From positions 20,236-84,235 of the forward strand of contig NZ_JANIJX010000019.1 of the NCBI RefSeq assembly GCF_024580735.1: a stretch of DNA of 64,000 nucleotides. Reading direction: 5' to 3'. Under the pieces are notes generated by a model. That model saw only the letters and a program-made list of their open reading frames with translations. It did no database searches and was not told the DNA's origin. Made by a program: the position numbers and the translations under genes. Shown here piece by piece: positions 30,867 through 39,586 of the stretch (its first letter is position 1; each line of letters begins with the position of its first letter). The stretch comes from Brevibacterium moorei. Lineage in GTDB: Bacteria > Actinomycetota > Actinomycetes > Actinomycetales > Brevibacteriaceae.

Positions 30867-31808
30867 ATGACCACTTTGGATATCACGACGATCGCATTTC
30901 CCACCGAGGCGCTGAGGGACCGGATAGCCGAACTGGTGCCGGCATCCGACCGAGAGGACCTCGACCTGGTCGTCTGGTCGGCCGAGGAACCCGATGCGGA
31001 TCCGCAGACGCTCGACGCAGTGGTGCTGAACTATCTGAGTGCACCGGCCACGGTGGCGCGCCTGGCCGAGGCCCCGAATCTCAAACTGCTCCAGGTCCAG
31101 ACCACCGGCTACGATGTCGTCACCGGATATCTCGACGAACTGGCGGTGGCCTCGGGCGCCGGTGCCCATGCCGATGCCACGGCGGAACTGGCCGTCGGCT
31201 TGGCCCTGGCCCGGCTGCGCGGGATCGACGATGCCGCGCGCGATATGCTCACGGGTTCGTGGAACCACAGCCAGCACCGCTCCCTGGTCGACAGGAAGAC
31301 CATGATCATCGGCGTGGGAGGGATCGGCGAGGGGATCCGCGCCCGACTGGAGCCCTTCGGCGTCGACATCACGCGAGTCGGCACGCGCGCCCGGACCGAT
31401 GAACACGGTCCCATCCACGCGACCGCGGAACTCCCGGAGCTGCTGCCGGACACCGAGATCGTCATCCTCATCACGCCACTGACGGACTCGACCCGGCACC
31501 TGGTGGACAAGGACTTCCTGTCCCGGCTGCCCGATGGCGCACTCATCGTCAATGTGGCCCGCGGCCAGGTCGTCGACACGGATGCGCTGGTGGCCGAACT
31601 GGAATCCGGACGCCTGCAAGCCGCTCTGGACGTCGTCGATCCGGAACCCCTGCCGGCCGACCACCCGCTGTGGAAGACGCCGAACACCCTGGTGGTGCCC
31701 CATCTGGGCGGCAACACCGACGCGTTCACCCCGCGCATCGAGAAGATCCTGGCCGAACAGGTCCGACGGATCCAGCGCGGGGATGAACTGCTCAATCAGG
31801 TGAACTGA
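30867..31808 (+). CDS. D-isomer specific 2-hydroxyacid dehydrogenase
   Basis: The 313-residue NAD(P)-dependent dehydrogenase has the Rossmann motif GVGGIGEGI, the arginine-containing VNVARGQVVD, the glutamate in DPEPLP and the histidine in PHLGG, so the catalytic set is complete. It is shorter than SerA and lacks an ACT domain. The substrate is not evident; glyoxylate or phosphoglycerate-type acids are possible. TAGGAT at 30855-30860 ends 6 nt before the ATG, so the gene probably has its own leaderless promoter. A GTG two codons upstream is less likely. Confidence 0.9.
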   Translation: MTTLDITTIAFPTEALRDRIAELVPASDREDLDLVVWSAEEPDADPQTLDAVVLNYLSAPATVARLAEAPNLKLLQVQTTGYDVVTGYLDELAVASGAGAHADATAELAVGLALARLRGIDDAARDMLTGSWNHSQHRSLVDRKTMIIGVGGIGEGIRARLEPFGVDITRVGTRARTDEHGPIHATAELPELLPDTEIVILITPLTDSTRHLVDKDFLSRLPDGALIVNVARGQVVDTDALVAELESGRLQAALDVVDPEPLPADHPLWKTPNTLVVPHLGGNTDAFTPRIEKILAEQVRRIQRGDELLNQVN

Positions 31809-31846
31809 GCGATACAAGCGGATACGACGATCGAGAGGACACGACG

Positions 31847-32638
31847 ATGACCGAGACCGAAAAGCCCCAGGCCTTCAATCTGTACTTCGGCGATGTGCCG
31901 GACCGCCCGGCGGATGCCAGGGAAGTCGGCTGGATCGGCACAGAGGGCCCCGGTATCGCGGCGGCTCAGTGGCCCCGTGGCCCACTGACCGGACTGCCCA
32001 TGCTGCACGCCTTCACGCTGGAACTGCCCGAAGCCTACCGGCGCAAGGGCGCCGACTACCCCGCGATCGCATTCTTCCAGGGCGAGGGCCAATTCGCCGA
32101 GGAGTCCGAACCCGGGCCCAGCGCGGATTCCGAGGACCCCTTCCTGCAGGATTGGGCCCAGGCGGTCGAACACCCGATGCTGGCCCGCCGCGAGGACATC
32201 ATCGACGGCCAGTTCGCGTTGATCTGGTTGACGGCCGAAGAATTCGCGGCCGGTCCGAGCGCCCCGCCGGAAGACACCCGGCGTCCCGGCGAGCACGGCC
32301 CCGAGGACGAGGGCCCCAATGCCTGGGACACGCACGTCGACCGGGCGCCGGTGTTCATCGCCGGGCGCGAGGACCCGAATGCCGGTCTGGCGCCCAATGA
32401 GTTGGGCGAGGGTGGCTACCAGGACATGTGGGACGAATCGGCCGGCGCCGTGCACGGCTGGGTCGACCAGCTGGGCTCAAGTGACCACCTGGGTGGGACC
32501 TCGCTGCCGGTGCAGGGGATGCCGGAGGGCCTGAGCCCCTGGTATGTGGAGTTCAACGAGTTCGGGGGACTGAACTTCGGCGGGGGATCGGCGCAGCTGG
32601 ACCTGGAGACCGAGACCTTTGACTGGGCCTGCGACTGA
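31847..32638 (+). CDS. Hypothetical protein, possibly DUF1963/YwqG-like
   Basis: This is a 263-residue acidic, soluble protein with no signal peptide. The C-terminal third (SSDHLGGTSLPVQ, then a final LDLETETFDWACD) recalls the end of DUF1963/YwqG proteins, but the match is weak and by eye only. The middle (residues 85-175) is rich in Glu, Asp and Pro. GAGAGGAC precedes the ATG. It lies 38 bp after the hydroxyacid dehydrogenase and may be co-transcribed with it. Function is unknown. Confidence 0.65.
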   Translation: MTETEKPQAFNLYFGDVPDRPADAREVGWIGTEGPGIAAAQWPRGPLTGLPMLHAFTLELPEAYRRKGADYPAIAFFQGEGQFAEESEPGPSADSEDPFLQDWAQAVEHPMLARREDIIDGQFALIWLTAEEFAAGPSAPPEDTRRPGEHGPEDEGPNAWDTHVDRAPVFIAGREDPNAGLAPNELGEGGYQDMWDESAGAVHGWVDQLGSSDHLGGTSLPVQGMPEGLSPWYVEFNEFGGLNFGGGSAQLDLETETFDWACD

Positions 32639-32646
32639 AACCTTCG

Positions 32647-32718
32647 GTGGCTCCACAAATGCACGTGTGGCCCGATAACTCATGAGTTATCGGGCCACAC
32701 GTGCATTTGTGGAGCCAC
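32647..32718. terminator. 72-bp perfect palindrome between convergent genes
   Basis: Arms of 36 bp (32647-32682 and 32683-32718) are perfectly complementary with no spacer; the centre is CTCATGAG. It lies 9 bp after the stop of the 263-residue protein and 16 bp before the end of the dehydrogenase gene, so it probably terminates both. Perfect arms of this length without a loop are unusual for a terminator. Confidence 0.8.
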
Positions 32719-32733
32719 AGGTAAGGCGCGGGG

Positions 32734-33789
32734 TCAGGCCTTCGGGTCGACCAGGATCTTCACGGCGGTGTCCGCGTGGTTGATCAGGGTGTCGAAGCCC
32801 TTGTCGACGACTTCGTCGATCTTGATCCGGCCGGTGATGAACGGGGCCAGCTTGATGGCGCCGGACTCGACCAGCTTGATGGTGTCGGGGTGGTTGGACA
32901 CGTAGCCGATGGTGCCGCGCAGGTCGATCTCACGGGTGACCAGGGCATGCATGTCCAGTTCGGCCTTCTTGCCCCAGATGGCCTCCATGACGATGACGCC
33001 ACCGGGGCGCACAACGTTGAGCAGGGCGTTGATCGTGGCGTTGACACCGGCGGCGTCGAAGCCCACGTCGGCTCCCTTGCCACCGGTGATCTCGGTGACG
33101 CGCGCGGCCAGATCCTCCTGGCTGGGGTCGACCACGTAGTCGGCCAGATCCTTGACCTTGGCCTTGCGGGCCTCGGCGAGTTCGGACACGATGACGGTCA
33201 CGCCGATGCCCTTGAGGACTGCGGTGGTCAGCTGGCCGATGGGGCCGGCGCCGGAGACGATCGCGGTTTCCCCGGCCTTGACACCCGAACGCTGCACGGC
33301 GTGGTAGGCGACGGTCAGCGGTTCGATGAGTGCGGCCTCGTCCAGCGGGACGGACTTGTCGATCTTGTGGATCCAGCGCTGTTCGACGACGGCGAACTTG
33401 GTCATGCCGCCGGAGCCGGCCAGGCCGATGAAGCCCATCTCATTGCACAGGTGGTAGTCGCCGCGCTCGCACTGCGGGCAGTGACCGCACACGTAGTAGG
33501 GCTCGACGACGACGTGGTCGCCGACCTCGAGGCCCTCGGTGCCCTCGCCGAGTTCGGAGATGACGCCGGAGAATTCGTGGCCCATGGTGATGGGGGCCTT
33601 CTCGCCGGACAGCGAATGAGGCGTGTCTTGGGTCGGGGTGAAGATCGGGCCGTCCAGGTATTCGTGCAGATCGGAACCGCAGATGCCGCAGTATGCGACC
33701 TCGATCTTGGCGGTGCCGGGGCGGACCTGGGGCTCGTCGATGTCTTCGACGCGGATGTCGTGGTTGTCGTAGAAGCGCAGTGCGCGCAT
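32734..33789 (-). CDS. Zinc-dependent medium-chain alcohol dehydrogenase (2,3-butanediol dehydrogenase-like)
   Basis: The 351-residue protein has the catalytic zinc motif YCGICGSDLHEY, GHEFSG, the structural zinc cluster CGHCPQCERGDYHLC and the NAD loop GAGPIGQLT. The order and spacing match (R,R)-butanediol dehydrogenases, which interconvert acetoin and butanediol; L-threonine or sorbitol dehydrogenase is an alternative. GAGGAGATTGAC precedes the ATG. The gene stands alone and ends against the 72-bp palindrome. Confidence 0.88.
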   Translation of the reverse strand: MRALRFYDNHDIRVEDIDEPQVRPGTAKIEVAYCGICGSDLHEYLDGPIFTPTQDTPHSLSGEKAPITMGHEFSGVISELGEGTEGLEVGDHVVVEPYYVCGHCPQCERGDYHLCNEMGFIGLAGSGGMTKFAVVEQRWIHKIDKSVPLDEAALIEPLTVAYHAVQRSGVKAGETAIVSGAGPIGQLTTAVLKGIGVTVIVSELAEARKAKVKDLADYVVDPSQEDLAARVTEITGGKGADVGFDAAGVNATINALLNVVRPGGVIVMEAIWGKKAELDMHALVTREIDLRGTIGYVSNHPDTIKLVESGAIKLAPFITGRIKIDEVVDKGFDTLINHADTAVKILVDPKA

Positions 33790-34021
33790 GTCAATCTCCT
33801 CGATTTCGAGGGTTCTGGTCCGGACCCTCTGTTTTCAGGCAGTCGAGCGCTCCCGGCGGTAACCGTGTGCGCGCTCTCATGACCAACACTGTTCACACTA
33901 ATAAGTCACGGCTAATAAGTAAACGCCGAACTGATGTATTCCCCTGTGATCTTCGTCTGCTAATCAAACGTTCACTCTGAATTCAGTACAGCTGGCAGGG
34001 GTGGGCGCGGAGGCGGAATCG
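33790..34021. other. Promoter region of the butanediol dehydrogenase-like gene
   Basis: No coding region is supported in this stretch. It is relatively AT-rich around 33895-33985 and contains two copies of CTAATAAGT-like sequence (33897-33904 and 33912-33920). No known operator is recognised. Confidence 0.4.
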
Positions 34022-34049
34022 CCGATTTGCCCCGGCCGGGGCAAATCGG
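34022..34049. terminator. 28-bp perfect palindrome downstream of the FAD reductase
   Basis: CCGATTTGCCCCGG at 34022-34035 is followed directly by its complement at 34036-34049. It lies 28 bp after the stop of the reverse-strand reductase and is probably its terminator. Confidence 0.65.
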
Positions 34050-34077
34050 GATAGGGGGTTCTGTTAGAACTCTCCTG

Positions 34078-35349
34078 TTAGAACTCGATGGCCCTGGCCA
34101 GTTCCGCATCGCCCAGGTGCTCCGCCTCCGTGCGGCGGATCAGCTCCTTGGCCTTATCGGTGGAGTCCCAGACGTTCCACAGCAGGACGCCGCGGACCCG
34201 GTCGTTCGCATCCAGGTAGTACACGGTGCCCTGGGTGAAATCGTCCTTGAGGTTCTCCACGGTGCGCAGCCGCGCATCCAGGTCGCCCACGGCCTCGTAG
34301 CCGAAGTCGAACAGATCGGACCAGAAGATCGGCGTGTAGTCGTAGACGTGGCGCTCGGTCGCCCGGCGGGCGGCGACCATATTGCGCCCGGCGATCCGCC
34401 CCGAATTCTCCGCCTGGTCCACGTGTTCCGCGCGGCGCCGCCCCAGCAGTGAATCGTAATAGTTCGCCACGTCACCGGCCGCGTAGACATCCGTCGTGTT
34501 CGTCTCCAGGCGTTGGTCGACGACAATCCCGTCGTCCACGGTGATGCCGGCCCGTTCGGCCAGCGAGTCGTTCGGACTCACGCCGAGGCCCAGCACCACC
34601 GCATCGCCGGTGAAGGTCTTCCCGTCGACGGATGTGACCGTCACGGTCCCGCCCTCGGCATCGGGGACGATGGTGTCCACCCGGGTGCTGCCCACCACGT
34701 CGACGCCGCGGTCGACGAAGGTCTTGGTCACGGCGGCGGCCAGGTCCTCGGGGAACATGGCCTGCTGGATCAGCTCTGTGGGCATCACCAAGGTCACGTG
34801 TATATCGTTTTGCGCCAGGGCCGAGGCGATCTCCCCGCCGATGTACCCTCCGCCGACCACGATCACATGGGAGCCGGGGCCGGCCAGGCGGCGCAGCCTG
34901 CGGTAGGTCTCCACCGTGCGGTAGTAGATGATGCGCTCGCTGCCGGGGGCCTGCGCGTCGGCGGGCGACTCGGAGCCCAGCCGGTTGGGGGCGGCGCCAG
35001 TGGCCAGCAGGAGTTGCGAATAGGCCACGGTGGCGCCTGTCGAGGTGGTCAGCGTGTGGTCGCCAGGGTCCAGCGAGGTGACCGTTGTATCGGTCAACAG
35101 CGTGACATCTGTTTCGTTCGGATCGAGCAGCCAGCCGGCGCCGGGGACCGCCTTGGGATCGAGCCACAGGGTCTTGGACAGATCAGGCCGGTAGTAGGGA
35201 CCGTCGGGATCGGCTCCGAAGACGGCGATCGTGCCATCCGGGTCGTCGGCGCGGATCGCCTTGGCCGCCGAGGCCGCAGCCACACCTGCCCCCACGATCA
35301 CATAGTCGTATTCCTGGTCGTACTCACGTTCATCGTCCTGTTCCGTCAT
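34078..35349 (-). CDS. FAD-dependent pyridine nucleotide-disulfide oxidoreductase (ferredoxin reductase-like)
   Basis: The 423-residue flavoprotein has an N-terminal FAD-binding motif YVIVGAGVAAASAAKAIR, the NAD(P)H motif VIVVGGGYIGGEIASAL and the second FAD contact TDVYAAGDVANYYD. There is no redox-active CxxxxC pair, so it belongs to the ferredoxin/rubredoxin or AIF-like reductases rather than the disulfide reductases. The electron acceptor is not encoded nearby. Its first 20 bp overlap the end of the upstream membrane-protein gene, suggesting a two-gene operon. Confidence 0.88.
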   Translation of the reverse strand: MTEQDDEREYDQEYDYVIVGAGVAAASAAKAIRADDPDGTIAVFGADPDGPYYRPDLSKTLWLDPKAVPGAGWLLDPNETDVTLLTDTTVTSLDPGDHTLTTSTGATVAYSQLLLATGAAPNRLGSESPADAQAPGSERIIYYRTVETYRRLRRLAGPGSHVIVVGGGYIGGEIASALAQNDIHVTLVMPTELIQQAMFPEDLAAAVTKTFVDRGVDVVGSTRVDTIVPDAEGGTVTVTSVDGKTFTGDAVVLGLGVSPNDSLAERAGITVDDGIVVDQRLETNTTDVYAAGDVANYYDSLLGRRRAEHVDQAENSGRIAGRNMVAARRATERHVYDYTPIFWSDLFDFGYEAVGDLDARLRTVENLKDDFTQGTVYYLDANDRVRGVLLWNVWDSTDKAKELIRRTEAEHLGDAELARAIEF

Positions 35350-35941
35350 GACCTACCTCCGTTGAGTTCGCTTCTTCGGACGGTCGGTGTCGCCGATCGT
35401 CCTCTTCTTCAGACATAACACGATCAGCGCGTGCCGTGTTCCGAAGGTTCGTCCCGGGCGCGGATGTCGGCCGCGACGCTGCGGTTCGCTTTGCCCTGCG
35501 CCATTGCAGACAGAACACCCAGCCGGTGATGAGGATGAATCCGCTGCAGGACATGAGGATCTGCTCCAGCCCGACTGCGTCGGGATCCGGGTCGTGATGG
35601 ACGATCAGTCCCGTGTCCAGCAGGGGCCGCCCCGTGCCCTTCTCGGAACACCAACTCCCCATGAAAGCCAGGTAATAGAGCCAGCAGACCACGAACTGGA
35701 CCACCATCTGGGCCGGGCTGGAGGGCCGTTCGAGCTTCCGCGGATCCAGGCCCTGGGAGCGCGCTCCGCTGTTGAAGGCGAGGGCCACGATCATCAGCAG
35801 GACTACGGGGACGATGGACCACAGCCGGAGCCCGATGGCCGCGGCCAGAACGGATACCAGCCCCATCGTGATCATGGCCAGTCGGTATCCCAGCCGGTAC
35901 CCCCGCAGCAGCGCGTCCTCGTCCATGACGTCGGTGTCCAT
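35330..35941 (-). CDS. Hypothetical four-helix membrane protein
   Basis: This 203-residue protein has four hydrophobic segments (MGLVSVLAAAIGLRL, IVPVVLLMIVALAF, MVVQFVVCWLYYLAF and ILMSCSGFILITGWVFCL) and a long charged C-terminal tail. The open frame extends upstream, but ATG 35941 lies after GGGTGGGG and is taken as the start; ATG 35926 is an alternative. The family is not recognised. It overlaps the FAD reductase gene by 20 bp and is divergent from the ABC exporter. Confidence 0.65.
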   Translation of the reverse strand: MDTDVMDEDALLRGYRLGYRLAMITMGLVSVLAAAIGLRLWSIVPVVLLMIVALAFNSGARSQGLDPRKLERPSSPAQMVVQFVVCWLYYLAFMGSWCSEKGTGRPLLDTGLIVHHDPDPDAVGLEQILMSCSGFILITGWVFCLQWRRAKRTAASRPTSAPGTNLRNTARADRVMSEEEDDRRHRPSEEANSTEVGHDGTGR

Positions 35942-36020
35942 AACCCCACCCTGCCGGGCGATACCGGAAGACGCAAGGCCCCTGGAATCGGGTGCCGGAA
36001 CTGATATAAGCTGAAAGGCT

Positions 36021-37763
36021 ATGCGCGCAATCCTCCGGTTCTGGCCCGACATCAGAGAACGCCTCTGGGTCTACGGTGTCATCATCTTCCTCAGCCTGTT
36101 CGCCAACGGGCTGCAATTGGTCGTCCCGCTGCTCACCGGCCGCATCATCGACGGGCCGATCGCCCACCATGACCCGGCCGGTCTGGTGGTGCCCGTTCTG
36201 GTGATCTGCGGCCTCGGCGTGCTCGAAGCCGCGGCGCTGTTCGGCCGCCGCTATCTGGCGGCCCCTGTCACCTCGTTCTGGGAAGTGCTGTGGCGCGGCC
36301 GGCTGTACGACAAACTGCAGTACGTCCAGGTCGCCACCCACGATGCCTGGGACTCCGGACAGCTGCTGTCCCGCGGGGTTCAGGACCTCTCCCAGATGCG
36401 CCGCTTCTTCGCCTTCGGGGCCCCGTTCCTGCTGGTCAACCCGGTCATCATCGTGGCCGGCGCGATCATCCTGACCGTCATGCAGCCGCTGTTCGGACTG
36501 ATCTTCCTGGTCATGGCCGTGCCCACGGTGGCGATCGTCGCCGTGTTCGAACGCAAGTACCGCCTGGCCGCGCGCGCCGCCCAGGACCAGATGGGGGCCA
36601 TCACCACCAATGTCGAGGAATCCATCCAGGGCATCCGCATCATTCGCGCCTTCGGCCGCACCCCGTGGATCCGCGGCCGGTTCCGCGAACTCTCCGGCGG
36701 CCTGGCCCGCCTGGAAGTCCGCAAGGCCCGCCTGGATTCCTGGCTGTGGGGCACTCTGATGATGCTGCCGACCATCGCGCAGGCCGCAATCGTGGGTCTG
36801 GGCGCCTGGGGCGTGGTCCACGGCTGGATGAGCGTGGGAACGGTGGTCGCCGCGGTAACGGTGACGATGATTCTGCGGATCCCCATCGAGATGTTCGGCT
36901 TCCTGCTCTCCGACGCCCTCATGGCCGCCACCGCAGCAGCCCGCTACTGGGAGGTGATGGACCTGCCGCTGGGCATCACCGACACCTCCGGCGACGTCGC
37001 CGACGACCCCGCCCCGGTCCTGGACCCGGCAGGCGTGCGCGGGGAACTGCGCTTCGAGCACGTCGGCTTCCGCTTCGCCGACGCGGACACCCCACTGTTG
37101 GACGGCCTCGACCTCACCGTGCAGCCGGGGGAGACCCTGGCGATCGTCGGGGCGACCGGATCGGGCAAGTCCACCCTGGCCGCCCTGGTGCCGCGCCTGG
37201 CCGATGTCACCTCCGGCCGGATGAGCATCGACGGGACGGATGTCCGCGAGCTGCCCCTGACCGAGCTGCGCCGTCTGGTGTCCGTGGCCTTCGAGGACCC
37301 CATCCTGTTCTCCTCCAGCGTCCGCGACAACGTAGCCCTCGGCGTGCCACACGCCACCGACGCCGAGGTCCGCCGCGCCCTGGACATCGCCCAGGCCGCC
37401 GATTTCGTCGCGGCCCTGCCCGAGGGTCTGGACACCCAGGTGGGGGAGCAGGGCTTGGCCCTGTCCGGTGGCCAGCGCCAGCGCCTCGCCCTGGCCCGTG
37501 CCATCCTTGGCACCCCGCGCATCCTGGTGCTCGACGACCCGCTGTCAGCCGTGGACGTCGACACCGAGGACCGGGTCCAGCGCCGCCTGCGCGAAGTCCT
37601 GCCCGATTCCACCACCCTCGTGATCGCCCACCGGCCGTCCACCGCCGCGCTCGCCGACCGGGTGGCCGTGCTCCACGGCGGTGGCATCGCCGCCCTGGGC
37701 ACGCACGAAGAACTCCTGGAGACCTCGACCATGTACCGCGATCTGATGGGGGCGCACGTATGA
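36021..37763 (+). CDS. ABC exporter half-transporter, degenerate-site subunit
   Basis: The 580-residue protein has six membrane helices (about 1-310) and a C-terminal ATPase domain. Walker A is GATGSGKST, the signature is LSGGQ (481-485) and Walker B is ILVLDD, where D506 replaces the catalytic glutamate. This marks it as the non-catalytic half of a heterodimeric exporter (LmrCD, BmrCD or TM287/288 type). GAAAGGC precedes the ATG and TATAAG is at 36005-36010. It overlaps the next gene by 4 bp (ATGA). The substrate is unknown; drug or lipid export is typical. Confidence 0.92.
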   Translation: MRAILRFWPDIRERLWVYGVIIFLSLFANGLQLVVPLLTGRIIDGPIAHHDPAGLVVPVLVICGLGVLEAAALFGRRYLAAPVTSFWEVLWRGRLYDKLQYVQVATHDAWDSGQLLSRGVQDLSQMRRFFAFGAPFLLVNPVIIVAGAIILTVMQPLFGLIFLVMAVPTVAIVAVFERKYRLAARAAQDQMGAITTNVEESIQGIRIIRAFGRTPWIRGRFRELSGGLARLEVRKARLDSWLWGTLMMLPTIAQAAIVGLGAWGVVHGWMSVGTVVAAVTVTMILRIPIEMFGFLLSDALMAATAAARYWEVMDLPLGITDTSGDVADDPAPVLDPAGVRGELRFEHVGFRFADADTPLLDGLDLTVQPGETLAIVGATGSGKSTLAALVPRLADVTSGRMSIDGTDVRELPLTELRRLVSVAFEDPILFSSSVRDNVALGVPHATDAEVRRALDIAQAADFVAALPEGLDTQVGEQGLALSGGQRQRLALARAILGTPRILVLDDPLSAVDVDTEDRVQRRLREVLPDSTTLVIAHRPSTAALADRVAVLHGGGIAALGTHEELLETSTMYRDLMGAHV

Positions 37764-39574
37764 GCGCGCCCGCGAACCAGAAATCCGCAACCGCCGTGGA
37801 CGAACTCGACCAGTTGCCACCGGGCGTGGCCCGCAGCGCCCGGCGCCTGCTCATGAGCCTGGTGCGGCCCCGGCTGCTCAGCGTCATCGTCCTGGCACTG
37901 CTCATCGTCTTGACCAGTGCCGGCGCGGTGATCGGACCGGTGTTCGTCCAGCGCGCCCTGGACGACGGCCTGCCGGCGGCCCAGGCCGGTGACTTCGCGC
38001 CCCTGGCTTGGGCGATCGGTGCCTTTATGGCCTCGGCCCTGGTCGCCGGGGTCTGTTCCTGGGCATCGGTGCGGCTGATGGGCAAAACCGCCCAGCGGAT
38101 CCTGTTCGATCTGCGCGGGCGCCTGTTCAAGCACGTGCAGCGACTGGACCTGGGGTATCACGAGAAGTCCACCTCGGGTCGGCTGGTCGCCCGGCAGACC
38201 TCGGATATGGAATCGGTGCAGGAGTTCCTGTCCTTCGCGCTCATCGACACGGCGCTGGGACTACTGCAGATGGCCGCGATCGCGGTGCTGCTGGTGTTCC
38301 TGGACGTGCCGATGGCCCTGATCGCCTTCGCCGGGTTCATCCCGCTGTTCTTCGTCACCGTCTACGCCGCCCGGACCCAGCGCGGGGCCTACCGGCGCAC
38401 CCGCACGTGGATCGGCAAGTCGATCGTGCACTTCACGGAGACGATGGGCGGGATCCGCGCGGTGCAGGCCTTCCGCCGGCAGCCCGCCGGACGGGCGCGC
38501 CTGCACCAGAGCGACGACGCCTACCGGCAGGCCAACCGCGATGCGCTGACCGGCGTGGCCTGGTTCGCCGGCTGGACGCGGCTGATCGGCAATCTGACCC
38601 AGGTCGCCATCATCCTCGCCGGCGCCTATCTGGTGATGACCGGACACACGCAGATCGGCGTGCTCACAGCATTCATCCTGTACCTGCGCCGCTTCTACGG
38701 CCCGCTGGACGAACTGGTCAACTCCTTCAACCTGTATCAGTCAGCCTCGGCGGCGCTGGAGAAGATCACGGCGATCCTCGACACCGAACCCGCCATCGAG
38801 GACCCCGCCGCGGCCCGCGCCCTGCCCACCGGAGCCGGCGGGCGCGAGCTGAGCTTCGAGCAGGTGCGCTTCGCCTACGAGGACGGCCCGGACATCCTGC
38901 CCGACTTCGACCTGGAGGTCCCCGCCGGCCAGACCGTCGCCCTGGTCGGCACCACGGGCGCCGGCAAATCGACCCTGGTCAAACTGGCCACCCGGTTCTA
39001 CGATCCGCTGGCGGGAAGCGTCCGGTTGGACGGAGTGGATCTGCGCGAGATCGACGATGCCGCGCTGCGCCGGGCGATCGTCATGGTCACCCAGGAGTCC
39101 TTCCTGTTCTCCGGCACGATCGCCGACAACATCCGCATCGGCAACCCCGAGGCCACAGATGAGCAGGTGCGCGCGGCGGCCCGGGCGGTCGGTTTGGACC
39201 GGTTCATCGCGCGATTGCCCGAGGGCTACGGGACCGATGTGAAGAAGCGCGGCGGCCGGCTCAGCTCGGGGCAGCGCCAGCTGGTGTCCTTCGCCCGCGT
39301 GTTCCTGGCCGATCCGGGCGTGATCGTGCTCGACGAGGCCACTGCCCACTTGGACATCCCCTCGGAGCGGGCGGTGCAGCAGGCCCTGGAGACCGTGCTG
39401 CGCGGGCGCACCGCGATCATCATCGCCCACCGCCTGTCAACGGTGGAGATCGCCGATCGGGTACTGGTGATGGAACACGGGCGGATCGTCGAGGACGGCA
39501 CCCCGCAACGGCTGCTGGCAGACGGCGGCCGGTTCGCGCACCTGCACGCGGCGTGGGAGGAGTCCCTGGCCTGA
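37760..39574 (+). CDS. ABC exporter half-transporter, catalytic subunit
   Basis: The 604-residue partner of the preceding gene has six membrane helices after a 40-residue N-terminal tail, then an ATPase domain with Walker A GTTGAGKST, signature LSSGQ (501-505) and a normal Walker B VIVLDE with E526. Its altered signature (LSSGQ) pairs with the altered Walker B of the first subunit, and its intact Walker B pairs with the LSGGQ of the first. The start is ATG within the ATGA overlap. A much longer open frame beginning at 36290 in the same phase is only the shadow of the first gene. Confidence 0.93.
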   Translation: MSAPANQKSATAVDELDQLPPGVARSARRLLMSLVRPRLLSVIVLALLIVLTSAGAVIGPVFVQRALDDGLPAAQAGDFAPLAWAIGAFMASALVAGVCSWASVRLMGKTAQRILFDLRGRLFKHVQRLDLGYHEKSTSGRLVARQTSDMESVQEFLSFALIDTALGLLQMAAIAVLLVFLDVPMALIAFAGFIPLFFVTVYAARTQRGAYRRTRTWIGKSIVHFTETMGGIRAVQAFRRQPAGRARLHQSDDAYRQANRDALTGVAWFAGWTRLIGNLTQVAIILAGAYLVMTGHTQIGVLTAFILYLRRFYGPLDELVNSFNLYQSASAALEKITAILDTEPAIEDPAAARALPTGAGGRELSFEQVRFAYEDGPDILPDFDLEVPAGQTVALVGTTGAGKSTLVKLATRFYDPLAGSVRLDGVDLREIDDAALRRAIVMVTQESFLFSGTIADNIRIGNPEATDEQVRAAARAVGLDRFIARLPEGYGTDVKKRGGRLSSGQRQLVSFARVFLADPGVIVLDEATAHLDIPSERAVQQALETVLRGRTAIIIAHRLSTVEIADRVLVMEHGRIVEDGTPQRLLADGGRFAHLHAAWEESLA

Positions 39575-39586
39575 CCGCCCCTCGGG

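Noticed and set aside
35424..37352. A 642-codon reverse frame across the exporter start and the membrane-protein gene
   Set aside because: It covers two supported genes in another frame and has shadow-type composition (Gly/Asp/His/Gln-rich).
36290..39574. A 1094-codon open frame that could be read as one giant ABC protein
   Set aside because: The first 490 codons are an Arg/Pro/Gly-rich shadow of the first exporter gene. Only the part from ATG 37760 is real, supported by the ATGA overlap and domain structure.
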